DNA of 64,000 bases, taken from the NCBI RefSeq assembly GCF_017497975.1, contig NZ_JAGDEL010000003.1:62001-126000 (forward strand). The letters are read 5' to 3'. Positions 15,223 through 23,822 of the stretch are shown piece by piece; within the stretch, counting starts at the first letter, position 1; every line of letters starts with the position of its first letter. The stretch comes from Metabacillus bambusae (lineage in GTDB: Bacteria > Bacillota > Bacilli > Bacillales > Bacillaceae). The notes under the pieces are model-generated. The model saw only the letters and a program-made list of their open reading frames with translations, was not told the origin of the DNA and did not search any database. The translations under genes and the position numbers were made by a program.

Positions 15223-15320
15223 TTCCTCTTCAATTAAACTGCCATTTAGTGCAATAAAAAAAGCTCTACTCCTTGTTGAAGTAAAGCTACCCTAAAGTTT
15301 AAGTACATTATTTCACAAAC
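15223..15320 (+). repeat. PSR copy 17, full length with CTTCAC-type tail
   Basis: Left arm CCTCTTCAATTAAACTGCC, middle arm TTTAGTGCAATAA, core AGCTCTACTCC/TTGAAGTAAAGCT, right arm ACCCTAAAGTTTAAGTAC, tail TTATTTCACAAAC. Confidence 0.82.
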
Positions 15321-15337
15321 TTAATATTATTGTTTAT

Positions 15338-15418
15338 TTATGATTCAAGAGATTCTTCAATTCTATCTAGCCATTCATTTACTAATGTGTTAAAAATTTT
15401 GGGTTGTTCAATTTGTAA
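15338..15418 (-). pseudogene. C-terminal gene fragment (possible alpha/beta hydrolase tail)
   Basis: A 26-codon stop-terminated stub ending QPKIFNTLVNEWLDRIEESL. The pattern QP-x-x-FN-x-LV resembles the last helix of alpha/beta hydrolases but is too short to be sure. No start or ribosome binding site. It lies just behind PSR copy 17. Confidence 0.3.
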
Positions 15419-15591
15419 ATTTAATTACTTTTAAGAAGTAAAAGAAGCCAAGAATTACTGGATTGATAAGTCCATACCGGTATTTAAACGTATTTAACGA
15501 ACGTAAACTGGATTAATGATCCTTCACATAATTTGTTCCCCTCTGGTAAATATTATATATGTTGTTAATCAAAGAAGGAGGAAGCTATATT

Positions 15592-15771
15592 ATGGACTCA
15601 AAAAAGGCACAAGAAATATCGTCTTCATCGGTAATGGCCAATGTAACTTATAATGGAAAACAAATCTACATAGAACATGTGGATCAACAAAAAGGGATGG
15701 CCACAATTCATCCCCTTGATGAACCTAGTAAAAAGGAAACTGTTTCTGTAACCAATTTAATTGAACAATAA
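15592..15771 (+). CDS. sspH: H-type small acid-soluble spore protein
   Basis: 59 residues, the usual length of SspH. It opens MDSKKAQEISSSSVMANVTY, followed by NGKQIYIEHVDQQKGMATIH and ends LDEPSKKETVSVTNLIEQ, matching the H-type SASP family throughout. Made in the forespore late in sporulation and retained in the spore core. AAGGAGGA precedes the ATG at 15592. No clear sigma-G promoter was assigned. A bidirectional-looking terminator separates it from the convergent DUF3231 gene. Confidence 0.92.
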   Translation: MDSKKAQEISSSSVMANVTYNGKQIYIEHVDQQKGMATIHPLDEPSKKETVSVTNLIEQ

Positions 15772-15781
15772 AATACTACAA

Positions 15782-15831
15782 TAAAGAATAGAAGGATAAC
15801 CTAGTAATGTTGTCCTTCTATTCTTTATTAG
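15782..15831. terminator. Long hairpin between sspH and the convergent DUF3231 gene
   Basis: AAAGAATAGAAGGATAAC faces GTTGTCCTTCTATTCTTT, a stem of about 18 bp flanked by A and T rich ends, so it can stop transcription from both sides. Confidence 0.85.
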
Positions 15832-15871
15832 AAAAGACTTCTACATTAAATGATCATACTTTTATCAGATG

Positions 15872-16894
15872 TTAGTTTCCTCTATCTGTTGCACATGGTG
15901 GCTTTTCAAACCAGCCTTTCTCAATCATAATTTTTGCTGCATCTTGAACAAAACCCGAATTTTTAATTAAGGCATCAGCAAAGATTAGTGCCATATCATG
16001 TCTTCCATTTACGGCCATTGCATTTCCAAATGTTCTAATTTTCATTGTAAACATTTCCATCTTATGAAATAGCAGTAACTTATCAGAAAAAGGTGAAAAA
16101 GTAGATGATGATACTAAATCATCAAGAAAAGATGGTGTAGGCAAATTTACCTTATGTAGCTTCTTTAAGTAATCATCAGTATTTTTTGTTATAATCTTTT
16201 TTCCTTTTTCAAACAATTTTCGAATCTCTTCATCCTTTACTACTTGAGCAAATGCATTTATTAGTGCCCTACTCGTTGCATTATTTTCTAAAATATCGTA
16301 AAGATGTGTAATTTCTAATGCATGCAATGGTCGTACATGTCCAAAGAATCCGTTTAAAAAATCCTGATGAACAAATTCTACGTTTTCAGGAGTTGGAATT
16401 AACGGTGGTTTATTGATAAGTCCTTTATTCATTAATATTTCATTGATTTGTTCCATTAAATCCATAGTAGAATCCATACAATATCTAAAGAACTCTTTTA
16501 CGTCCTTCCTATATACAAGAGGTATAGCTATATTATAAATACTCATTCCTGCTTTAGATGTATACTTTAAGTAATGAACATAGAATTCATCTTGAAATAA
16601 TCGAGGAGCGTCTATATTTACGTCCTTTTCTGTTAATCCTTTTGGAATAGGGAAATTTTCTTTTGTGAAAATTCCTTCAATTGTGTTTATAATTTCTACA
16701 CATAAATTTAATGCATTTTCTAATAAACTTTTAATTTCCTCGTCCTCAACGTTTTGAAGATAATAACTTAAAATGCATTTTCCCATACTGTTTCCCATAT
16801 AGGTTGCCCAAAGTTTACCCATTTCTACTGATGTTAGTTTTTCTGTAGAGTTTGTTTTTTTTGAACCTAATTTTATTGGTTTAATCGTTTGCAT
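15872..16894 (-). CDS. DUF3231 family protein (paralogue 2 of 4)
   Basis: 340 residues with the two-halved DUF3231 pattern: KLTSVEMGKLWATYMGNSMG and PLHALEITHLYDILENNA open the halves, KGLINKPPLIP and KGWFEKPPCATDRGN close them. The N-terminus carries a 20-residue basic extension (MQTIKPIKLGSKKTNSTEK) absent from paralogue 1. AAAGGATG precedes the ATG. Its position directly behind sspH fits a spore-related role, but no member function is established. No PSR lies at its 3' end, unlike most minus-strand genes here. Confidence 0.85.
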   Translation of the reverse strand: MQTIKPIKLGSKKTNSTEKLTSVEMGKLWATYMGNSMGKCILSYYLQNVEDEEIKSLLENALNLCVEIINTIEGIFTKENFPIPKGLTEKDVNIDAPRLFQDEFYVHYLKYTSKAGMSIYNIAIPLVYRKDVKEFFRYCMDSTMDLMEQINEILMNKGLINKPPLIPTPENVEFVHQDFLNGFFGHVRPLHALEITHLYDILENNATSRALINAFAQVVKDEEIRKLFEKGKKIITKNTDDYLKKLHKVNLPTPSFLDDLVSSSTFSPFSDKLLLFHKMEMFTMKIRTFGNAMAVNGRHDMALIFADALIKNSGFVQDAAKIMIEKGWFEKPPCATDRGN

Positions 16895-17324
16895 GTTATC
16901 ATCCTTTATTTCATTTTTTGCTTAGTTTCTTCCTCATTCGAAGTTATATTCTGAATTTAAATTTTATGATTTACACCACCCCGCGTGAAGGCTTTCGTCA
17001 GCCGAACTGATACGGTAAATTCTTACGACTTTTACTGAGCTTTTAACACAACTATTATTCTTACTATATTAAGTGCTATTCGACGCAGATAGATCCCTAC
17101 AAGACGTTACTCTTTCATTTGACACTTCGATATAATCCTTCAATTCATGAGGGAATTGTCTAACTTTTATCTGAGTAATGTGACCAATCCCAAGTTAGGT
17201 TAGAAACGTTTCACACCATTAAATGGCTCTTTTCATGAAGAAAGACGCTTTCCTTATTTCAGAAAAGCGCCTGTTTGCGAAAAACTTTTTTGTTTATCAT
17301 CTTTTGACTGAATATAAACAAAAA
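16895..17324. other. Gene-free stretch
   Basis: No open frame with a start and ribosome binding site was found. A hairpin GCTTTCC/GGAAAGC-like pair at about 17248-17275 (ACGCTTTCC...GAAAAGCGC) resembles the core stem of a PSR but lacks recognisable arms. A small GGCT/AGCC hairpin lies at about 16990. Confidence 0.4.
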
Positions 17325-17663
17325 CTATTTTGTTGAGCAGATTTTATAAAGATAGAATACATAATCAGTAGGTACACTTGAGTAACCCTGTTGACGTATC
17401 ATCACCGTAAGATTTCCGCGATGATACGTTCCTTGGTTGATTATATGCTGAACCAATTTGGAAAGATGAGTATCTAAAAGTCCGATTTTAGGATGTTCAG
17501 GGAAAATCTCTTTATCCAAATCACTTTCATTGTTAAGAAATTCTTGATACTACTGTGACAAATGATGAAACAACATTTCCATTTCCTCAAAACCCTTATT
17601 CTTTGTTTTCTCTTGTGCCTAAGCGATGGAAGCTTGAATCTCATCCAGACTTTTTTTATGCAT
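17325..17663 (-). pseudogene. DinB-family protein, 5'-truncated with two in-frame amber codons
   Basis: One continuous frame reads MHKKSLDEIQASIA, TAG, AQEKTKNKGFEEMEMLFHHL, TAG, then on to KEIFPEHPKIGLLDTHLS and HIINQGTYHRGNLTVMIRQQ-GYSSVPTDYVFYLY. The last block is the DinB/YfiT C-terminal motif with its metal-ligand histidines. The N-terminal third is missing, replaced by the end of the DUF2935 gene. Two TAG codons within one frame indicate decay, not a sequencing slip. Confidence 0.75.
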
Positions 17664-17681
17664 GCAGCAGATTTGATTATT

Positions 17682-18476
17682 TTACTGTTCTTTTCTTGAA
17701 AGATGAGATTCAAATAAATCTATAATTTCCAAAAATCTTTCAGCTTCTCTAAACGTATGATCTGCCAGAAGTGGATGAATATTGCTCTTAATACGACAAG
17801 CCTCTATTAAATCTCTTGCTGTTTTCTTAAAATCCCTTAACGAAGCTACTGAAACTCTGTTTTGATCCAAGAACTGATCCAGAATTGGTACAGTTTCAGA
17901 TTGTGGGCGCATAGAATCCAAATCAACTGCCTGAAAAACCAATTGATCAAAATCATGGCTAAATTCTCTCGCCTGTTCCACTAACTTTCTTTCAGAAGGA
18001 TCTAAAAGGTGTCCGATAAATTTGGCATGATCAGCCATAATCCGAAGAAAAAATAGATTTTCTTGAATAATTGTGTCAGGTTGGGGTGCAAGTTTTCCTT
18101 CATTGAGGTCTTTTAATCTGTTAGCAAAATAAGCTGCTTCTCTGCTGATATGGTCAACTAATAAAGGAAAGTTATTTGTACGGATTTCACAGCGTAAAGT
18201 TAAACCTAATACTTTTCTCTTATAACTCCAGATAGCAACAGCTGCTTGATAAACTTCAGTGTTAAAAGCTTGTATTTGGCGTATATCCGAGTTTACATTA
18301 AATCTTGCCAACTTTTCCTCTATTCGTTCGAAAAGAGTAATGAACTGTTTGGCTTCTGCAATCAATTGCGTCTGTTCATGAGTAAATCCTAAGCTTAAAA
18401 ATAAAGCATGTTCCTTCATGATCCTAGACCAAAAACGAATTTCGTCCAATGATCGCATGACAATTGGATTAGCCAT
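17682..18476 (-). CDS. DUF2935 domain-containing protein
   Basis: 264 residues, helical, in two repeats: each has a segment like RFWSRIMKEHALFLSLGF or LFFLRIMADHAKFIGHLLD and a later HISREAAYFANRL or HTFREAERFLEII helix. The EH and DH pairs recall ferritin-like metal sites. DUF2935 is a Bacillales/Clostridia family linked to spore formers; function unknown. The ATG at 18476 is 8 nt after AAGGAG; the in-frame GTG three codons earlier overlaps that box. Its end abuts the DinB remnant. Confidence 0.85.
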   Translation of the reverse strand: MANPIVMRSLDEIRFWSRIMKEHALFLSLGFTHEQTQLIAEAKQFITLFERIEEKLARFNVNSDIRQIQAFNTEVYQAAVAIWSYKRKVLGLTLRCEIRTNNFPLLVDHISREAAYFANRLKDLNEGKLAPQPDTIIQENLFFLRIMADHAKFIGHLLDPSERKLVEQAREFSHDFDQLVFQAVDLDSMRPQSETVPILDQFLDQNRVSVASLRDFKKTARDLIEACRIKSNIHPLLADHTFREAERFLEIIDLFESHLSRKEQ

Positions 18477-18542
18477 AATACCCACTCCTTATTACACTCT
18501 TTCCTCCCATATATATGCCAAATTATTTACAGTAATTCATAC

Positions 18543-18635
18543 TATTATTGAACTAACCTGCTTCGTTACAGGAATAAGAAAAAGCGTCTCCACCTTATTG
18601 TAGAAACGCAGCCTATAGCTATCCAGTTAAACAAG
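18543..18635 (+). repeat. PSR copy 18, full length
   Basis: Left arm ATTATTGAACTAACCTGC, middle arm GTTACAGGAATAAG, core GCGTCTCCACC/GTAGAAACGC, right arm diverged (CTATCCAGTTAAACAAG). Confidence 0.82.
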
Positions 18636-18712
18636 ATTTTTAGAAAATCCTACACTTTTATCCTTATACCCCATAATTAGATAAAATTGATGTGCCCCTT
18701 CTTATTAAAGAA

Positions 18713-18737
18713 AAGCCCCCGATTTTGGAATAAGAAT
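18713..18737 (+). repeat. PSR copy 19, right arm only
   Basis: GCCCCCGATTTTGGAATAAG, 15 nt before the stop of the gerAB-like gene. Confidence 0.5.
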
Positions 18738-18751
18738 ATCAAATTTCTCTT

Positions 18752-19861
18752 TTAAGTTCGGTAGGAGTTTTTATTGAATTTTTTCCGAATAAATGCGATA
18801 AAAAATAATAATATCGGTATGATAATTTGTAATGGTATATGTTGATAAGGTTGAATAAATTTTAAACCCACTCCCCGTGCTTCCACATAATTATTTGAAT
18901 ATAAGAATGATAAGGGAACAATAATAGTACTGATTGCAAGCAGTATTGAACGTTGATCCTTTATATTAAATAATTGTGTGATACCAACAGAAGCTCCATA
19001 CATCCACCCTCCAACCTTAAAAAACACACCTGCCACCATCATTAAAATAACCAATGCATCGAATCGTTCAAGAAAATCAGCGATAGAAACCAATCGTGTT
19101 GAAGACATAAGAGGATAAGGGTCCCTACTATAAATTTCTGGTCCTAAAACTGCAATGTTGATCATTGTATTAATGATTAACAAAATACCGCCAATCAAAA
19201 TGACAGCCATGCCTACCTTTCTGGCATGGTGTTTTTTATTTAGAATTGGCAAAAACATTGTAATTATGATTGTTTCGCCAAATGGAAACGTAATAGCAAC
19301 CGGAAAAACTTCCTTTAATACCGGTTTTACACCGTTACCTAATATAGGGGTAAGGTTAGATATGCTGAAGTCTTTAACAGTAAATAAAAGGATCCAAATC
19401 ACGATAAGTGAGATAATATAAACCGGAAACACTGTTTCTCCCATACGGGCAAATACTTCCATACCTCCCCTAAGACAATAAATCATTAATATCATAAAGC
19501 TTACGGTTACAACCGGCATAGGGGTTTCAGTTAAAATGGTTGTGTAAATTAAATCACTGAAATCCCTGCATGCAGTTGAAGCAAGAAAAATAAAATAAAG
19601 GAGATAATACAAAATGATTGGGTATGCAAGATACTTCCCAATGATTTTTGGGATCATTTGAATTAATGTGTCACCTGGGTAATAATCAGATAATTTTACA
19701 TAGATTAACATTAAAATTAATCCAAATAACATACCTAATAAAATTGTTATCCAGGCGTCCTGTTTTGCAGGTTGGCCTCCTCCAAAAATTAATTTATTTC
19801 CTATTTCAAATCCAATTATGACATAGAAAAGTTGAAGGGCACTTATTCTTTGCTGATTCAT
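18752..19861 (-). CDS. GerAB-family spore germinant permease, orphan
   Basis: 369 residues with about ten transmembrane helices, the length of GerAB/GerKB B-subunits of the APC superfamily. It opens MNQQRISALQLFYVIIGFEI, the usual GerAB start, and carries LRGGMEVFARMGE and FPFGETIIITMFLP in the middle. B-subunits bind germinants in the spore inner membrane. The ATG at 19861 is 5 nt after GGAGG; the longer frame upstream has no support. No A- or C-subunit gene lies beside it, so it would have to work with partners elsewhere or is a leftover. Confidence 0.88.
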   Translation of the reverse strand: MNQQRISALQLFYVIIGFEIGNKLIFGGGQPAKQDAWITILLGMLFGLILMLIYVKLSDYYPGDTLIQMIPKIIGKYLAYPIILYYLLYFIFLASTACRDFSDLIYTTILTETPMPVVTVSFMILMIYCLRGGMEVFARMGETVFPVYIISLIVIWILLFTVKDFSISNLTPILGNGVKPVLKEVFPVAITFPFGETIIITMFLPILNKKHHARKVGMAVILIGGILLIINTMINIAVLGPEIYSRDPYPLMSSTRLVSIADFLERFDALVILMMVAGVFFKVGGWMYGASVGITQLFNIKDQRSILLAISTIIVPLSFLYSNNYVEARGVGLKFIQPYQHIPLQIIIPILLFFIAFIRKKFNKNSYRT

Positions 19862-20107
19862 TTTACCTCCTAATAACAAGCTAATATTCTTCTTATAACA
19901 AGGAAAAGTCCATTTTTTAATTATTTCCCAATTTAAATATGTTATGTGAGTTATCATACCTTTCTAAGAATTTACGATTTTTATGCCAATCAATTGATTC
20001 ATCTAATTTATAAGGATATTTTTGTAATGAATTTAGAATGTTCAACTTGATATTTAATAACTCTTATTCCATTAACTGGCCCTATTGTTGAACATAAGTT
20101 TAAGACC

Positions 20108-20202
20108 ATTCTTCAATTAAACTGCTTCGTTACTTAAATAAGAAAAGCGATCCTCCATTATTGAAGCATCGCACCCATTACTTTAAGTGTAATACTTCAC
20201 AA
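20108..20202 (+). repeat. PSR copy 20, full length with CTTCAC-type tail
   Basis: Left arm ATTCTTCAATTAAACTGC, middle arm GTTACTTAAATAAG, core GCGATCC/GCATCGC, right arm CACCCATTACTTTAAGTG, tail AATACTTCACAA. Confidence 0.85.
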
Positions 20203-20298
20203 TCTTTTAATTAGAACCATCTATAGAGCATCGTCCGAAGTAAGATCAAACTACTTAGTTGACTAATGCTACTTTATAACTTCCGACGAAGAAGGCAC

Positions 20299-20328
20299 TT
20301 GAATTCAAATGCCTTCTTTTATTTATGG
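20299..20328 (+). terminator. Terminator-like hairpin with no adjacent gene
   Basis: GAAGGCACTTGAA/TTCAAATGCCTTC followed by TTTTATTT. No gene ends here, so it probably belonged to a deleted unit. Confidence 0.55.
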
Positions 20329-20375
20329 ATTAGATAACTTTGTTTTGATGCATCCCTACCACCATTTTAAACGAA

Positions 20376-20473
20376 CTTCTTTTTCAACTATCCTACCCGT
20401 TAGTCGAATAAAAAAAGGCTGCATTTTTAGCAGCCAGATCTTTAATGAAAGCATCCGTTAGCTGAAAAGAAGA
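20376..20473 (+). repeat. PSR copy 21, full length
   Basis: Left arm TTCTTTTTCAACTATCC, middle arm CGTTAGTCGAATAAA, core GGCTGC-ATTTTTA-GCAGCC (perfect), right arm CATCCGTTAGCTGAAAAG. Closely similar to copy 36 along its length. Confidence 0.88.
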
Positions 20474-20520
20474 ACAGCTAATACATTTAATTTGGAGAAT
20501 TAAGGTTCACCTTTCTATCT

Positions 20521-21078
20521 TTAACTGTTACCCTCTTTCTGTATTTTAATAATTTTTAAAACTAACCCTCTAGAGAAAACTCCCATTAAGAAAAAACCGA
20601 AAAACGAATAAACATGGCTCCATTTAAGTGATTTATAAAGGTTCAGCATTTCTGCAAGAGGTTCCCAGACGAAAGCAAAAATGAAAGACAAAATTAGAAG
20701 AACTATAGAAAAGGATTTCCAGCTTGAAAAATATTGATAAACTAACATATAAAGTATTGGGAGTAACGTATAATCTATCGGTACTAAAGGAGTACAAAGT
20801 GGAAGTAGGGTATCGGGATAAACCCACATTGAAAAATTCCAACCCAGGACATCAAGAAGAGTTGAAATAGAGATGATAAAAAATCCATATAATAAAATTT
20901 CTAAAATACGGCTTTTATCAACTATTTTCCACCAAAAAAACCACGGAACAATTGTCAAAGCAAGTAGAATCCACCATTTTAATGAAAGTACAAAATTATG
21001 TATCCAATAATCCATCATCATTTTATTTAACTCAATGGTATGTTGTTGTATTTCAATAGGTGTTGGAATTTTCTGCAA
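20521..21078 (-). CDS. CBO0543-family membrane protein
   Basis: About 185 residues with five hydrophobic segments. KWWILLALTIVPWFFWWKIVD, then SRILEILLYGFFIISISTLL-DVLGWN and WVYPDTLLPLCTPLVPIDYT match the CBO0543 family of small multi-pass proteins of Bacilli and Clostridia, function unknown. TTG at 21078 lies 8 nt after AGGAGG; the GTG three codons earlier overlaps the box. A second member is at 41736. Confidence 0.75.
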   Translation of the reverse strand: MQKIPTPIEIQQHTIELNKMMMDYWIHNFVLSLKWWILLALTIVPWFFWWKIVDKSRILEILLYGFFIISISTLLDVLGWNFSMWVYPDTLLPLCTPLVPIDYTLLPILYMLVYQYFSSWKSFSIVLLILSFIFAFVWEPLAEMLNLYKSLKWSHVYSFFGFFLMGVFSRGLVLKIIKIQKEGNS

Positions 21079-21197
21079 ATATTGCACCTCCTATTTACTG
21101 CAGTTAGTTTTAACCCAAATTTTTGTCATTAAACATACTTTCATCGTACGAATTTCTACCTTCGTTTATATAAATATTCTATAGCTATTAGTGTAAT

Positions 21198-21247
21198 CCT
21201 TCTTCAACTAAACTGCCCCGTTAGCTTAAGTGAATTACTTCACAAAC
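21198..21247 (+). repeat. PSR copy 22, left and middle arms with CTTCAC-type tail
   Basis: Left arm CCTTCTTCAACTAAACTGCC runs into CGTTAGCTTAAGTGAATTAC then TTCACAAAC. The core is absent; a small AAGCTTT/AAAAGCT hairpin follows at about 21257-21280. Confidence 0.7.
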
Positions 21248-21329
21248 TCTAAAAAAGGAAAAGCTTTATGTTAAAAGCTCCCCTTACACTTTTTTACTGA
21301 ATCACAAACTCTCGATCTAGAATATTCAC

Positions 21330-22034
21330 TTACCAGTTCATTTCTGACACTAATGGTTCAAAAAACTTACCGGATATATCTTGTTTAGAATACAAAAGCC
21401 AAGTATATATTCGTTTGGCTGCATCTTCTGGACTCATATCTGCATCATAAGCTCCGGAGGATGTCTGTAACTTACCCGGATGAATAGCTGTAACTGAAAT
21501 AGGTATATCCTCTAACTCTTGGTCTAAACAAAGCGTAAGCATATTTTGTGCTGCTTTTGCAATCCGATATGAATACGAAAACTTACCTTTTGCAAATTCA
21601 CCACCTGCCATCTTAGATAAAGAACCTAATCGTGATGAAAGATTAATAATACGAGGATTTGTAGATTTACGTAAATAAGTTAATGTTGCTTGTACAGTCC
21701 TAACTACTCCTAAGCAATGGACATTGTATAAATCCATCAACTCTTTTGTGCTTACTTTCTCAATTTCATATGTTTTTCCTGGTATACCAGCATTATTAAT
21801 AATAATATCAAGATGATTAACATACGTTTTTATTTGAGATGTTATTTCTGCAATACTCTCATCTTTACTTAAATCTGCTAATATTGGGTGACATCTGTTA
21901 GGGAAGTTTTTGTTTAGGAAATCTAGTGATTCTTTCCTTTTAACAACTGGAAATACGATATGACCCTTTTCGAAAAATACCCGTACTAATTCTAAACCTA
22001 ATCCTCGATTTCCTCCTGTGATCAATACATTCAT
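21330..22034 (-). CDS. Short-chain dehydrogenase/reductase (SDR) family oxidoreductase
   Basis: 234 residues. The Rossmann cofactor loop is TGGNRGLGLE (residues 6-15), the structural NNAG is in IIINNAGIPGKTYE, the catalytic Ser is in IINLSSRLGSLS, and Tyr/Lys are in FSYSYRIAKAAQNML. All four classical SDR marks are present. A basic residue after the first strand (VKRKES) suggests NADP(H). The substrate is unknown; it resembles C-factor-like SDRs. GGAGGGTGA precedes the ATG. A single gene bounded by PSR copies 22 and 23. Confidence 0.9.
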   Translation of the reverse strand: MNVLITGGNRGLGLELVRVFFEKGHIVFPVVKRKESLDFLNKNFPNRCHPILADLSKDESIAEITSQIKTYVNHLDIIINNAGIPGKTYEIEKVSTKELMDLYNVHCLGVVRTVQATLTYLRKSTNPRIINLSSRLGSLSKMAGGEFAKGKFSYSYRIAKAAQNMLTLCLDQELEDIPISVTAIHPGKLQTSSGAYDADMSPEDAAKRIYTWLLYSKQDISGKFFEPLVSEMNW

Positions 22035-22124
22035 TAAAATTCACCCTCCACTACAATTATCTATTTTTAATGGGCTATAATAAATAAATATATAAAGACT
22101 TTTGCTTTTGAATTACTTTTTCAT

Positions 22125-22224
22125 ACTTAAACTAAACTGCCCTTTAGTGCAATAGTACAATAAGAAAGTGCATTACTCCTTCTTGAAGTAATGCACCCGT
22201 TACTTTAAGTACTATACTTCACAA
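22125..22224 (+). repeat. PSR copy 23, full length with CTTCAC-type tail
   Basis: Left arm ACTTAAACTAAACTGCC, core GTGCATTACTCC/GAAGTAATGCAC, right arm CACCCGTTACTTTAAGTAC, tail TATACTTCACAA. The middle arm has a small internal duplication (CAATAGTACAATAAG). Confidence 0.88.
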
Positions 22225-22225
22225 T

Positions 22226-22287
22226 CTGCTTCGTTAATAAAACCAAAAAAGGCGATACCTTTAAAGAATCGCACTCATTTAGACTAG
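22226..22287 (+). repeat. PSR copy 24, lacking the left arm
   Basis: TGCTTCGTTAATAAAAC, core GGCGATACC/GAATCGC, right arm CACTCATTTAGACTAG. It directly follows copy 23 and abuts the stop of a small pseudogene. Confidence 0.7.
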
Positions 22288-22435
22288 TTAAAATATATAC
22301 TTGATTAAACGAATCATCATTCTTGGTATAAACATTAAGATGTTCCAAACTAATTCAAATAAGATTGAATCTCGAATTTCAATAAGTATGTCTTTAAAGG
22401 TGCCACCCTGACCATTCTTTTTTTTTGATTTTCAT
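22288..22435 (-). pseudogene. Small membrane-associated protein gene with a single-base frameshift
   Basis: AGGAG and ATG at 22435 open MKIKKKEWSG; the frame then stops at once. One base fewer in TCAGGGTGG restores TFKDILIEIRDSILFELVWN followed by ILMFIPRMMIRLIKYIF and a stop at 22288, about 49 residues with one amphipathic or membrane helix. A nine-A run lies just upstream. It may be a sequencing indel or a real mutation. Family unrecognised. Confidence 0.5.
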
Positions 22436-22491
22436 CCTCTATCTCCTAATAACTCAATATTTACTATTATGACCCGATTTTCTAAAAAACT

Positions 22492-22580
22492 ATTTCGATT
22501 ATCCTTTCTGTTAGTACAACAAGAGCTGTCAAAATAACAGTTCTGATCTTCAGTATGCACCCGTTAGTTCAGTAAGGAAA
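22492..22580 (+). repeat. PSR copy 25, full length
   Basis: Left arm TTTCGATTATCCTTTCTG, middle arm GTTAGTACAACAAG, core AGCTGTC-AAAAT-AACAGTT, right arm CACCCGTTAGTTCAGTAAG; ends 5 nt from the stop of the next minus-strand gene. Confidence 0.82.
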
Positions 22581-22585
22581 TGATT

Positions 22586-23026
22586 TCAATACTCAACAAT
22601 ATTGAGCCATTGACCATCAGGACCAATAGTTATGTGAGGGATTTGATTCGATTCAAATATCTTGTAAATATCAATGTTTTTCTTGTTTATGTTACTTAAA
22701 TGTTGAGATACATCGAACTCTGAAAAAACTAAATAATCCATTGTTGTAGACCGTAAATAAAACTCGTAAATATATTGTTTTGTACTATCCTTTACATACC
22801 CTAAAAAACTTATGGTTCTTGGGAAAATACGTATTAAAGGGAATGGAATCTTATTTACTAATAAAAAATCATTCGAAAGTTCATTTAATAGTTCCTCTTC
22901 ATATTCAGGAATAATAGCATAAATATAACATTCCTGCTTATAAATGCCATTGATAATCTCAACAAACTCCTGTTCATCAATTTCCTCATCAAGCAATATT
23001 TCCCTTACCTTTGGAACGCTTTCCAA
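22586..23026 (-). CDS. Hypothetical protein, 146 residues
   Basis: Unrecognised. Acidic and soluble, beginning MESVPKVREILLDEEIDEQE and ending HITIGPDGQWLNIVEY. It has alternating strands (ECYIYAIIP, YIYEFYLRSTTMDYLVF) but no known motif. The TTG start at 23026 has AAAGGGGTGAT just upstream. A single-gene unit between PSR copies 25 and 26. Confidence 0.65.
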   Translation of the reverse strand: MESVPKVREILLDEEIDEQEFVEIINGIYKQECYIYAIIPEYEEELLNELSNDFLLVNKIPFPLIRIFPRTISFLGYVKDSTKQYIYEFYLRSTTMDYLVFSEFDVSQHLSNINKKNIDIYKIFESNQIPHITIGPDGQWLNIVEY

Positions 23027-23073
23027 TCAAATCACCCCTTTGTTACAATTATTCAATTAAATTGGAGGTGATT

Positions 23074-23155
23074 CTTTCTTAAACTAAACTGAACCGTTAG
23101 TTAAATAACAAATTCAATTTCTAAAAAGAATTGAACCTAGCTACGATAGACTTCT
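23074..23155 (+). repeat. PSR copy 26, diverged
   Basis: Left arm TCTTAAACTAAACTG, middle arm CGTTAGTTAAATAAC, core AATTCAATT/AGAATTGAA, right arm weak (CTACGATAGACTTCTCC). Confidence 0.65.
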
Positions 23156-23284
23156 CCTTTACTAGTCTAATTGAGTGTTTATTTATTTTATAAATCATAA
23201 CAATTAAATAAATGACATAAAACTGGATGTACGATCTGGTCTTGCTTTATATTTTTTATTTAATGTTAGGGAGTATTTTACTTG

Positions 23285-23665
23285 CTATAAATTGCGAATC
23301 ATTTCCTTTATTTCATCACGTTTTTGAATGGTTGTATCGTTTTCATTTGGGAAAATCGCTATAGCACCACCGTCATTTTCAATATCAACTAGTAAATCGT
23401 CTAAAAAATTCGAAAGTGGTATGTTGAAAGCTTCGTATGACTCATTTAGATTGGCAGCCTCCATTTCAGCAAAGCTTCGACTTGGCCAAACAGGGAGTAA
23501 AAAGGGATAGTCTCCATCATCATCTTCTAATAGTAATAAGTCGCCATTTTCGTCCCGTAGTAACCACACCTGTTCATCCGTTGCAACCATACCATAAAAA
23601 TATGCAAGTCGCTTTTCAGCAGGACGGTTTAAAATAAATCGTTTAATTAATTTCATATATGTCAT
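23285..23665 (-). CDS. DUF2750 family protein
   Basis: 126 residues. RLAYFYGMVATDEQVWLLRD, then ENGDLLLLEDDDGDYPFLLP-VWPSRSFAEMEA and NIPLSNFLDDLLVDIENDGG follow the DUF2750 pattern (vWpsr-AE-a plus Fl-d-L), a small soluble family of unknown function. The ATG has a weak upstream box (AAAGGAATGAC). A PSR lies upstream of its start; none close to its stop. Confidence 0.75.
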   Translation of the reverse strand: MTYMKLIKRFILNRPAEKRLAYFYGMVATDEQVWLLRDENGDLLLLEDDDGDYPFLLPVWPSRSFAEMEAANLNESYEAFNIPLSNFLDDLLVDIENDGGAIAIFPNENDTTIQKRDEIKEMIRNL

Positions 23666-23739
23666 TCCTTTACGATAATTATTAAAAAATATACTAAGTA
23701 AAATGAAAGTTGTTATATTTTCAAGGAGAATTATACCAT

Positions 23740-23822
23740 TTCTTCTTCAACTAAACTGCCTTCTTTACTTCAATAAGAAAGTGCATTAGCCATTCATGCA
23801 GTAATAATTCGTCGCTGCACCA
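23740..23822 (+). repeat. PSR copy 27, full length, core expanded
   Basis: Left arm TTCTTCTTCAACTAAACTGC, middle arm TTTACTTCAATAAG, core GTGCATTAGCC/GCAGTAAT, then a diverged right side (CGTCGCTGCACCACAG). Confidence 0.75.

Larger units (their letters stand above)
19862..20520. other. Gene-free stretch with two PSR copies and a hairpin
   Basis: No gene found. It holds a degraded PSR-like palindrome at about 20060-20098 (CTTATTCC...GTTGAACATAAG), full copies at 20108 and 20376, and a terminator-like hairpin at 20299-20325. Presumably these are remains of one or more lost gene units. Confidence 0.5.

Noticed and set aside
16990..17010. Small GGCT/AGCC hairpin as a terminator or riboswitch part
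   Set aside because: Very short stem with no T run and no conserved riboswitch sequence around it.
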